Shown piece by piece: positions 42,958 to 49,969 of a stretch of 57,245 bases of DNA. Below the pieces are notes generated by a model, which searched no databases, was not told where the DNA came from, and saw only the letters and a program-made list of their open reading frames with translations. The DNA is from Lacihabitans soyangensis (GTDB taxonomy: Bacteria > Bacteroidota > Bacteroidia > Cytophagales > Spirosomataceae): positions 1 through 57,245 of the forward strand of contig NZ_RJUF01000016.1 in assembly GCF_024343775.1 (NCBI RefSeq), in the 5' to 3' direction. The translations under genes were made by a program, and so were the position numbers. Each line of letters opens with the position of its first letter. Position 1 is the first letter of the stretch.

Positions 42958-45453
42958 ATGGACTCTCGCAGAGATTTTATAAAGAAAGCTTCGATGTTGG
43001 CCGCCGGAATGGCTTTGCCAAGCTCTATCCTAAAGGCCATGGCCATCAATCCGGCCGAAGGAAGCACGTTTTGGGATGCCGAACACGTAGTTATTTTGAT
43101 GCAAGAAAATCGTTCATTTGACCATAGCTTTGGTACTTTAAAGGGTGTTAGAGGTTTTAACGACCCTCGGGCCATTCGACTGCCAAATAATAACAAAGTT
43201 TTTTTACAGACTAACCCAAAAGGAGAGACGTTTGCACCGTTTAGATTGGATTTGAAAGAAACGAACGCTACTTGGATGAGTTCTCTGCCGCATTCTTGGG
43301 AAAACCAAGTAGATGCCCGAAACGACGGCAAATATGACCAATGGCTCCAAGCCAAACCCTCGGGACATGCCGAGTATAAAGAAATGCCCCTCACTTTGGG
43401 ATATTATGACAGAGAGGACATCCCGTTTTACTACGCATTGGCCGATGCCTTTACTGTTTGTGACCAAAATTTCTGTTCTTCGCTCACCGGTACCACGCCA
43501 AACAGATTGTATTTATGGTCTGGCACCATTCGTGAAAAACCAAGTTTCGAAGCCAAAGCCAATGTTAAAAACGAAGATATAGATTATGGAAAATGGGCCT
43601 ATTGGAAATCTTTCCCCGAGCGATTGGAAGAGGCTGGTATTCCTTGGAGAATTTATCAAAACGAAATCAGTTTGACTTCGGGTTTCGAAGGAGAGCAAGA
43701 TGCTTGGTTGGGAAATTTTACCGACAATCCTATTGAATGGTTTGACCAATACAAAGTAAAATTTGCTCCAGAATATCATGCTTATCTACTGAAAGTTAGA
43801 GATTTGATTCCTAACAGAATATCGGATTTGAAATCGTCACTTCCTAGCCTTGTTGGGCAAGAATTAGAGAAAACAAAAAGAGAATTGGCGAATCTCGAAT
43901 CGTTTTTAGAGGTTTTAAAAGTCGATATTGTAGAGTACACTCCAGAGAATTTCAAGAAACTTAGTGATTTTCAGAAGAGTATTCATCAAAAGGCATTTAC
44001 AAACAACCGTGCCGATGCCGATTATAGGGAACTTGTGACAGTTGAATATGACGATAATGGCACAAAAAGAACCCTTGAAGTGCCTAAAAGTGATGTTTTG
44101 CATCAATTCAGAAAAGACGTAAACGAAGATAAACTTCCGGCAGTTTCGTGGTTGGTAGCTCCTGAGAATTTCTCTGATCACCCAGGAGCTCCCTGGTATG
44201 GGGCTTGGTATGTGTCGGAGGTGATGGAAATTTTGACAAAAAATCCTGAAATATGGAAGAAAACGATATTTATACTGGCCTATGACGAGAACGACGGGTA
44301 TTTTGACCACGTTCCGCCATTTGTACCACCGCATCATTTGAAACCTGAAACCGGCAAAGTGTCGGCGGGGATAGATACTTCGGTGGAGCATGTAAACATT
44401 GAGCACGAAAAGAAACGCAAGTATAAAAATCCAGAAAAAGATGCCCGTGAGAGTCCGATAGGCTTGGGATTTAGGGTTCCGTTGGTCATTGCTTCGCCTT
44501 GGAGTAGGGGTGGACAGGTTTGTTCAGAGGTTTTTGACCATACCTCGGTTTTACAATTTTTGGAGAAATTTGTTTCTAAGAAATATAAAAAAGAAATAAA
44601 GGAAGAAAACATAAGCGATTGGCGTAGAACTGTTTGCGGAGACTTAACTTCCGTTTTTAAACCTTACAGTGGTGAGAAAATTGCTTCTTTAGATTTTGTA
44701 AAAAAAGTGCCATTTATAGCTTCTATACATGCGGCCAAGTTTAAAAAACTACCCAATAATTACAAGGCTCTTTCGCCGGAGGAGGTAGCCGAGGCGAATG
44801 TCTCTCCGCAAAAATCGGCTTGGATGCCAAAGCAGGAGAAAGGTATAAAGCCTGCTTGTGCTTTGCCTTATGAACTTTATGTGGAGGGAAAGGAACGTGA
44901 CGATAAGTTTGAGATTATGTTTAAGGTTGGGAAGCAGCTTTTTGGTGACAAATCGGTGGGCTGTCCTTTTGTGGTTTATTTTAGAGAAAAAGGAGAGCTA
45001 AAGACCCGAAATTATGCCCTTAAAGCAGGCGATATTATCACTGACATTTGGATTTTGGACAGTGAGAAATTTAAGTTTGAGGTTTATGGTCCGAATGGTT
45101 TCTATAGGGCTTTTAAAGTAAATGTAGAAACCAATGGTTTTGAGTCAAAGCTTTGGTATCAAGAAGGAAAGGATAGAAAACCTAACGGAAATGTTGACTT
45201 GGAAATAAAGAATATCAGTGGCAAAACGATTCAAATAGAAGTGATTGACTTGGCCTACAAAACTGGAACGAAAGTGCTTACATTCACCAAAAACGAATAT
45301 AAGAAAGTGCCGCTCGACTTGAGCAAGAGCCACTCTTGGTATGATTTTTTGGTTAGATTAAAGGGTTTAAAGGACGCTGGCTGGCAATATGCAGGCCACG
45401 TAGAAACAGGAAAACCGAGCTTCACAGATCCACAAATGGGAGGGGTGGTTTAA
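42958..45453 (+). CDS. Phosphocholine-specific phospholipase C, Tat-exported
   Basis: An 831-residue member of the AcpA/PlcH-PlcN family. The Tat signal is SRRDFIKKASMLAAGMALP. The catalytic domain contains QENRSFDHSFGTLKGVRGF, SSLTGTTPNRLYL, APENFSDHPGAPWYG and AYDENDGYFDHVPPF. Two C-terminal DUF756 repeats (about 640-735 and 745-825) are the family hallmark (LPYELYVEGKERDDKFEI; NGNVDLEIKNISGKTI). It probably releases phosphocholine from phosphatidylcholine or sphingomyelin outside the cytoplasm. Sequence complete. Confidence 0.94.
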   Translation: MDSRRDFIKKASMLAAGMALPSSILKAMAINPAEGSTFWDAEHVVILMQENRSFDHSFGTLKGVRGFNDPRAIRLPNNNKVFLQTNPKGETFAPFRLDLKETNATWMSSLPHSWENQVDARNDGKYDQWLQAKPSGHAEYKEMPLTLGYYDREDIPFYYALADAFTVCDQNFCSSLTGTTPNRLYLWSGTIREKPSFEAKANVKNEDIDYGKWAYWKSFPERLEEAGIPWRIYQNEISLTSGFEGEQDAWLGNFTDNPIEWFDQYKVKFAPEYHAYLLKVRDLIPNRISDLKSSLPSLVGQELEKTKRELANLESFLEVLKVDIVEYTPENFKKLSDFQKSIHQKAFTNNRADADYRELVTVEYDDNGTKRTLEVPKSDVLHQFRKDVNEDKLPAVSWLVAPENFSDHPGAPWYGAWYVSEVMEILTKNPEIWKKTIFILAYDENDGYFDHVPPFVPPHHLKPETGKVSAGIDTSVEHVNIEHEKKRKYKNPEKDARESPIGLGFRVPLVIASPWSRGGQVCSEVFDHTSVLQFLEKFVSKKYKKEIKEENISDWRRTVCGDLTSVFKPYSGEKIASLDFVKKVPFIASIHAAKFKKLPNNYKALSPEEVAEANVSPQKSAWMPKQEKGIKPACALPYELYVEGKERDDKFEIMFKVGKQLFGDKSVGCPFVVYFREKGELKTRNYALKAGDIITDIWILDSEKFKFEVYGPNGFYRAFKVNVETNGFESKLWYQEGKDRKPNGNVDLEIKNISGKTIQIEVIDLAYKTGTKVLTFTKNEYKKVPLDLSKSHSWYDFLVRLKGLKDAGWQYAGHVETGKPSFTDPQMGGVV

Positions 45454-45557
45454 GATTTTGATTTTTTTGCATTGAAATTGACAACCTATTTGGGTTTACT
45501 TGCGTTTATTTCGAAATCTACTTTTTTGTAGTTCTGTAGTTAATAAAAATTTACAAT

Positions 45558-46238
45558 ATGAAAATTCAATATTTAGGACATTCTTGTTTTATTGTGGAGT
45601 TTGGTGGAAAACGACTCATTTTCGACCCTTTCATTTCTGGCAATCCAATGGCGGGTGGCGTATCAATAGCTGATATTCAAGCAGATTATATTTTGCTCAC
45701 ACATGGCCATGGTGATCATGTTGCTGATGCTGAAAGCATTGCCAAACAGTGTGATGCTCCTATAATTTCTAATTACGAGATTGCCGAATGGTATCAGAAA
45801 AAAGGACTAGTTGCTCATGGTTTAAACACGGGAGGCAAATTTACCTTTGATTTCGGAACTATTAAACTCGTTACGGCGGTCCATTCAAGTGTTTTGCCAG
45901 ACGGTACTTATGGCGGTAATCCCTACGGTTTTGTGATTTGGAACGAGAACCACTGCTTTTATCATGCCGGAGACACTGCCTTGACCTTAGACATGCAGTT
46001 GATTCCAAAAATCTGTCCAGCTTTGGATTTCGCTATTTTGCCAGTAGGCGATTACTTCACCATGGGTTATGAAGATGCCATTATTGCGGCTGATTTTATA
46101 GCTTGCTCCAAAATCTTTGGTTGCCATTTTGATTCTTTCCCACCTATCAAAATAGATCATCATGCAGCTAGGGCAGCTTTCTCAGAAGCTAACAAAGAGT
46201 TGATTTTGCTCGAAGTTGGGCAAGTTGTTGTGGTTTGA
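45558..46238 (+). CDS. UPF0173 metal-dependent hydrolase (metallo-beta-lactamase fold)
   Basis: A 226-residue protein of the UPF0173 group (related to UlaG and RNase Z). The metal motif HGHGDH is at 49-54 (His49, His51, Asp53, His54). FYHAGDTALTLDMQLI and GCHFDSFPPI provide the later ligands, and AILPVGDYFTMG is typical of the family. The substrate is not known. It is the last gene before the toxin-antitoxin island. Confidence 0.9.
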   Translation: MKIQYLGHSCFIVEFGGKRLIFDPFISGNPMAGGVSIADIQADYILLTHGHGDHVADAESIAKQCDAPIISNYEIAEWYQKKGLVAHGLNTGGKFTFDFGTIKLVTAVHSSVLPDGTYGGNPYGFVIWNENHCFYHAGDTALTLDMQLIPKICPALDFAILPVGDYFTMGYEDAIIAADFIACSKIFGCHFDSFPPIKIDHHAARAAFSEANKELILLEVGQVVVV

Positions 46239-46281
46239 TTTTTATCTTTTCGGAATTTTGCTTAATTAATTTTACTTTCAA

Positions 46282-46299
46282 TGTTGTTTTTAGGCAACA
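46282..46299 (+). promoter_or_regulatory. hipBA operator-like site 1
   Basis: TGTTG-N8-CAACA, inside a 7-bp palindrome (AATGTTG/CAACATT). It is one of three TGTYG-N8-CRACA sites before hipB. E. coli HipB binds TATCC-N8-GGATA, the same 5-8-5 geometry. Confidence 0.65.
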
Positions 46300-46322
46300 T
46301 TATTGTGATTAAAATAATTTAT

Positions 46323-46340
46323 TGTTGTCTTTTAGCGACA
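46323..46340 (+). promoter_or_regulatory. hipBA operator-like site 2
   Basis: TGTTG-N8-CGACA, 41 bp downstream of site 1 (about four helical turns). Its flanking bases (TTTTAG) are shared with site 1. Confidence 0.65.
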
Positions 46341-46366
46341 TATTTTTTTATTTCATTTTTATTTGG

Positions 46367-46374
46367 TATATTTG
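46367..46374 (+). promoter_or_regulatory. Candidate hipBA promoter -7 box
   Basis: TATATTTG matches the Bacteroidota TAnnTTTG box. It lies between operator-like sites 2 and 3. A clear -33 TTTG is not seen. Confidence 0.45.
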
Positions 46375-46413
46375 TTGTGTAAAGAAAACATTAATATTAA
46401 AAATTTATCATAA

Positions 46414-46431
46414 TGTCGTATTTATACAACA
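46414..46431 (+). promoter_or_regulatory. hipBA operator-like site 3
   Basis: TGTCG-N8-CAACA (extended TGTCGTA/TACAACA). It overlaps the alternative upstream ATG at 46413, which argues that translation starts at 46449 instead. Confidence 0.65.
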
Positions 46432-46448
46432 ATATAAACTGGTATAGT

Positions 46449-46760
46449 ATGAGTGATGCTGCCATAATAACAGAGCTTGGCAAGCAGCTCAAGCGTATGC
46501 GTATCAGGGCAAATATTACACAGCAAGAGTTGGCTGCCAAAAGTGGCATTTTTCGTAGTACCATTAGCGAAATTGAGAATGGGCGTGTAAGTAATATGCT
46601 GAGTTTTGTGCAGATTTTGCGAGGCTTGGAGCAGCTGGATGTGTTAGGGGCTTTTGTTGTTCCTGATAGCATAAGCCCACTTATGGTGGCCGAGCAACAA
46701 GCCAAATATCGCAAAAGAGCTACTGGAAGCAGGAAAACTAAGCCCGCAAGCGAATGGTAA
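46449..46760 (+). CDS. hipB: HipB-like antitoxin, XRE helix-turn-helix
   Basis: A protein of about 103 residues with an XRE/Cro HTH (LGKQLKRMRIRANITQQELAAKSGIFRSTISEIENGR) and a C-terminal tail (LMVAEQQAKYRKRATGSRK). It binds and neutralises the kinase toxin and represses the operon. The start is taken at MSDAAIITEL. An in-frame ATG at 46413 would add twelve residues encoded by operator-like site 3. The gene overlaps hipA by 7 bp (ATGGTAA), a standard hipBA arrangement. Three operator-like repeats upstream suit autoregulation. Confidence 0.9.
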   Translation: MSDAAIITELGKQLKRMRIRANITQQELAAKSGIFRSTISEIENGRVSNMLSFVQILRGLEQLDVLGAFVVPDSISPLMVAEQQAKYRKRATGSRKTKPASEW

Positions 46761-48049
46761 ATTTGGCAAATGTGGTTTTGTGGGACAAGTTAGTCGGTGC
46801 CGTTCTGTGGGATGAGGCTCGTGAGGTAGCCTCTTTTGAGATGGATGCTGCATTCGTTCGTCTAGGACTTGATATTGCCCCACTGACTATGCCGATTCAA
46901 ATTGCATCAAAGGGTACGATTTTTCAGTTCCCAGCTTTGCCAAGAGAAACATACCAAGGTTTACCTGGTTTATTGGCCGATGCACTTCCCGATAGATTTG
47001 GTGGACAATTGATCGATATTTGGCTGGCATCACAGGGTAGGGCACGCAACAGTATGAACCCTGTAGAACGACTCTGCTATCAGGGCAACAGAGGTATGGG
47101 TGCATTGGAATTTGCCCCAGCCATAAAGCAAGAAAAAGATACAGCTAAAAATCTAGAAATAAGTGATTTGGTGGCTTTGTCAAAAAAAGCTTTGGAACAA
47201 AAATCCGAATTGAATACCGCACTAAGTCAAAAGGAAGCTGAAGCTTTGATGGATATCGTAAAGGTGGGGACATCAGCGGGTGGTGCAAGAGCAAAAGCCG
47301 TAATAGCCTATAATCCGCTCACTAAAGAGGTACGAAGTGGCCAACTTGTTGCCCCTGAGGGCTTTGAACATTGGTTAGTAAAGTTTGATGGTGTAACAAA
47401 CGAACAGTTAAGCGACCCAATGGGTTATGGCCGAATAGAATATGCCTACTACAAAATGGCGATAGCATGCGGCATAAATATGACTGAAAGCAAATTATTG
47501 GAAGAAGGCGGAAGAGCTCATTTTATGACGAAGCGGTTTGATAGATTACCCAACAACCAAAAACTACACATGCAAACACTCTGCGGTCTGTGTCACTATG
47601 ACTACAACAATCCGAATGCCTACGCATACGAGCAGGCGTTTCAGGCGATGCGTGAGCTAAGGCTTCCCTATACCGATGCCGAGCAATTGTATCTCAGAAT
47701 GGTTTTTAATGTAATTGCCAGAAACCAAGACGACCATACGAAAAACATTTCGTTTCTGATGGACAACTCTGGCAAATGGAAGCTTTCGCCAGCTTATGAT
47801 GTGACCTACGCCTACAACCCAGATAACAAATGGATAGCTCGTCATCAAATGTCAGTCAACGGAAAACGAGAGGGAATTGATCAAAGTGATTTGCTAAACG
47901 TAGCAAAACAAATGAACATCAAGAAACCCAAGGAAATCATTTGTCAAGCAATTGAAACTGTAAAAAACTGGAAACACTTCGCTCAAGAAGCCCAAATGCC
48001 AGAAATACAAGCTTTGGCTTTGGAAAAGACTTTTTTGTTGGGGTTGTGA
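46754..48049 (+). CDS. hipA: HipA-family serine/threonine kinase toxin
   Basis: A 431-residue HipA protein: N-terminal HipA_1 subdomain (about 1-100), kinase core with the nucleotide loop region VGTSAGGARAKAV, and the C-terminal catalytic part. Asp326 (RNQDDHTKN) and Asp349 (SPAYD) correspond to E. coli HipA Asp309 and Asp332, with the same 23-residue spacing, so the kinase looks intact. Known HipA toxins phosphorylate GltX and cause growth arrest. The substrate here is inferred only. It overlaps hipB by 7 bp. Confidence 0.92.
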   Translation: MVNLANVVLWDKLVGAVLWDEAREVASFEMDAAFVRLGLDIAPLTMPIQIASKGTIFQFPALPRETYQGLPGLLADALPDRFGGQLIDIWLASQGRARNSMNPVERLCYQGNRGMGALEFAPAIKQEKDTAKNLEISDLVALSKKALEQKSELNTALSQKEAEALMDIVKVGTSAGGARAKAVIAYNPLTKEVRSGQLVAPEGFEHWLVKFDGVTNEQLSDPMGYGRIEYAYYKMAIACGINMTESKLLEEGGRAHFMTKRFDRLPNNQKLHMQTLCGLCHYDYNNPNAYAYEQAFQAMRELRLPYTDAEQLYLRMVFNVIARNQDDHTKNISFLMDNSGKWKLSPAYDVTYAYNPDNKWIARHQMSVNGKREGIDQSDLLNVAKQMNIKKPKEIICQAIETVKNWKHFAQEAQMPEIQALALEKTFLLGL

Positions 48050-48171
48050 AAAATGCGAAACAGTTTTTTGCAGAATGCAGCCTTAACCATCATTAAGTAT
48101 TGAAAAATAAAAGTCTGGTATCAAATAGATTAGAAATTATTTTTATAATTTTATCAAAATGTTGAAATTGT

Positions 48172-48378
48172 ATGACTGTTGTAACCATTAAAGGTAAAAT
48201 TAATGAGAAAGGAGAGTTGAATCTCAAACATCCCTCGTTTTCACCTGAGGAGGAGGTAGAGGTTACTGTAGTAATGACAGAAAAGCATTCTTATGATTTT
48301 TCAGATTTAGCTGGAAAACTTTCATGGAAAGGAGATGGCCTTTTAGAACAAAAGAAATTGAGAAATGAATGGGAGTAA
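48172..48378 (+). CDS. VapB-like antitoxin
   Basis: A 68-residue protein. The N-terminal beta part (TVVTIKGKINEKGELNLKHP; EVEVTVVMTE) and the C-terminal helix ending LLEQKKLRNEW are typical of antitoxins paired with PIN toxins (the LxxRxxW tail that fills the toxin groove). I do not assign a specific antitoxin family. It overlaps the PIN gene by 14 bp. Confidence 0.75.
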   Translation: MTVVTIKGKINEKGELNLKHPSFSPEEEVEVTVVMTEKHSYDFSDLAGKLSWKGDGLLEQKKLRNEWE

Positions 48379-48748
48379 ATACTTTCTTGATACGAATGCC
48401 ATCACAGCTTTATTACAAGGAAAAGACAACCTTGTCAATGTTTTAAAAAATGCCTCTTGGATAGGGATTTCTATCATAAATCAATTGGAATTTCTTGCTA
48501 ATCCAAATTTAAAGGAAGAAGATATTACAATATTTCAAAGTTTTTTGGACAGAATTGAGGTAATAGGATTAGGCAATGATAACAAAGATTTATTGTCATT
48601 AACTCTAGAAATTAGGAAAAGGAATAAGCTTAAATTACCAGATTCCATTATTGCAGCAAGTGCGATTTATCATAAAAGTATTTTGATCACCAACGACTTT
48701 GCCTTTGATAATATAAAATCTTTAAAGGTTATTAGGAGTCAAAAATAA
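48365..48748 (+). CDS. vapC: VapC-like PIN-domain RNase toxin
   Basis: A 127-residue PIN domain. The acidic residues that bind Mg are all visible: Asp9 (FLDTNAI), Glu42 (QLEFLA), Asp93 (KLPDSIIAASA) and Asp111 (ITNDFAF). It is therefore likely an active RNase toxin. It pairs with the antitoxin that overlaps its start. The second toxin-antitoxin module within 2.5 kb. Confidence 0.9.
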   Translation: MNGSKYFLDTNAITALLQGKDNLVNVLKNASWIGISIINQLEFLANPNLKEEDITIFQSFLDRIEVIGLGNDNKDLLSLTLEIRKRNKLKLPDSIIAASAIYHKSILITNDFAFDNIKSLKVIRSQK

Positions 48749-48797
48749 AAACACCTTTACTAACTTGTAGAAACTATCGTAAGGTTCTAATTACCAA

Positions 48798-49146
48798 TCA
48801 CGTAGAAATATCTCGCATTTCATACAAAAACAATTTCCCATTTTGGTTCTTGAAAAGGAATTGAACATAAACTCCAGTATCTTCAATTTGAAAAATTACG
48901 TTGTGGTTATTTGAAGGGATACTTTTTTGAGTAACAAACAATTTTTTATTCATTGAAGCTGAAAAGTCAGAAAATTCCTATTTGACTTTTGAAATAAAAA
49001 ATGTTTCTGTTTTTCCACTTTCATTTGAAAACTTTTTGATTTTTTGAATTGTGTGAAAAAGGTATCAAAAGCTTGATTGTTTTTTATTTGAGAAAAGCTA
49101 TTTGCAGTACTAAAAGTACAACAACAATAAAAATACTATTTCTCAT
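48798..49146 (-). pseudogene. Decayed DUF4348-like exported protein gene
   Basis: The minus strand from ATG 49146 encodes a signal-like MRNSIFIVVVLLVL, then must change frame to read ANSFSQIKNNQAFDTFFTQF, then again to read KKFSNESGKTETFFISKVK. An in-frame TAG (49004-49006 region) follows. Beyond it the frame is open and reads EFSDFSASMNKKLFVTQKSI and ends GVYVQFLFKNQNGKLFLYEM to TGA at 48798-48800. The FxxF start and the C-terminal pattern resemble DUF4348. Two frameshifts and one stop make it a pseudogene. The 429-bp gap 48749-49177 holds nothing else. Confidence 0.7.
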
Positions 49147-49177
49147 TTTGTTATTGATTCAACAGTATTTTTTTATT

Positions 49178-49657
49178 CTAAACCTTAATTTCTCCTTTTA
49201 TCCATCTGTTCAAAAAATCATATAAATTATTTGCTACCATTACTCTTTCATCTGTTTCATGATTCCAACAATAAATTTCGTTCCATTTAATTTTATTATT
49301 CAATACTCTATATCCAAATAAGTCACCGTTTCCTGCATTTGAAATAAAAAATAAACAATCGAAAGGCATATATAAGTCTTGAAAATCTAAATTGTTCCTC
49401 ATATTCAAATTGACTTCAATTATTTCTTCCAATTGATAAATCAAAAATCCAATATGTATTGGACTTGGTTTATTATTTATTTTTAGTAATTCTCCAATTC
49501 CATTAGTTTGATTTAATAAGTCTTTTAGTTCATTCGGTAAGTCAAAACTAAATGTTCGGTGGAATTTCAAGATTGTTTCCGAGTTAACAGAATTATAAAA
49601 CTCAAAAGATTTTTCTTCCGAATTTTCAAAACCATTAATTATTTCTATCCAGTTCAT
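49178..49657 (-). CDS. Smi1/Knr4 (SUKH) family protein, likely orphan immunity protein
   Basis: A 159-residue SMI1/KNR4-fold protein: FHRTFSFDLPNELKDLLNQTNGIGEL (the P-x-x-L-x-x-x-x-x-x-NG core), GFLIYQLEEIIEVN, and FFISNAGNGDLFGYRV. In bacteria SUKH proteins are typically immunity factors for nuclease toxins of contact-dependent or polymorphic systems. No toxin gene is adjacent, so this looks like an orphan, beside a pseudogene and two toxin-antitoxin modules. Direct immunity function is inferred from the family. Confidence 0.8.
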   Translation of the reverse strand: MNWIEIINGFENSEEKSFEFYNSVNSETILKFHRTFSFDLPNELKDLLNQTNGIGELLKINNKPSPIHIGFLIYQLEEIIEVNLNMRNNLDFQDLYMPFDCLFFISNAGNGDLFGYRVLNNKIKWNEIYCWNHETDERVMVANNLYDFLNRWIKGEIKV

Positions 49658-49913
49658 TGTTTTGATTCTCCTTTAAGTAAACTTTTTTTTCCTCACCAAA
49701 CTTGATTTACAACAAAAGAAGCATTTCTAAGTTGAAAAATTTATTTTTCGAAAGATAGAATAGCAAGCCTTAAGAATCAAAAATAGGAAAAGTAATTTTT
49801 TTTACCAAAATTCGACGTTGTGCCACCAATAAAACTCTTTAATAATCCAATTTCATCAGTATAACTTGATCTTCGGTTTCTTCTTTTATAAATCGAATAT
49901 TTTTATCTTTCCA

Positions 49914-49946
49914 AAACAAAAAAGCCACCCCAATCGAGGTGGCTTT
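49914..49946 (-). terminator. Terminator of the metalloprotease gene
   Basis: AAAGCCACC pairs with GGTGGCTTT (9 bp, 8-nt loop), followed on the minus strand by six Ts. The rest of the gap 49658-49969 shows only a 37-codon minus-strand frame (49839-49952) that runs through this terminator. Confidence 0.85.
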
Positions 49947-49969
49947 CATCATAAAACCTAATATCTAAA

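Noticed and set aside
43915-44406. 163-codon minus-strand frame inside the phospholipase C gene
   Set aside because: Antisense shadow of a strongly supported coding region.
49839-49952. 37-codon minus-strand frame ending VILMKLDY
   Set aside because: It runs through the metalloprotease terminator; some protein-like character at the end, but too short and unsupported to call.
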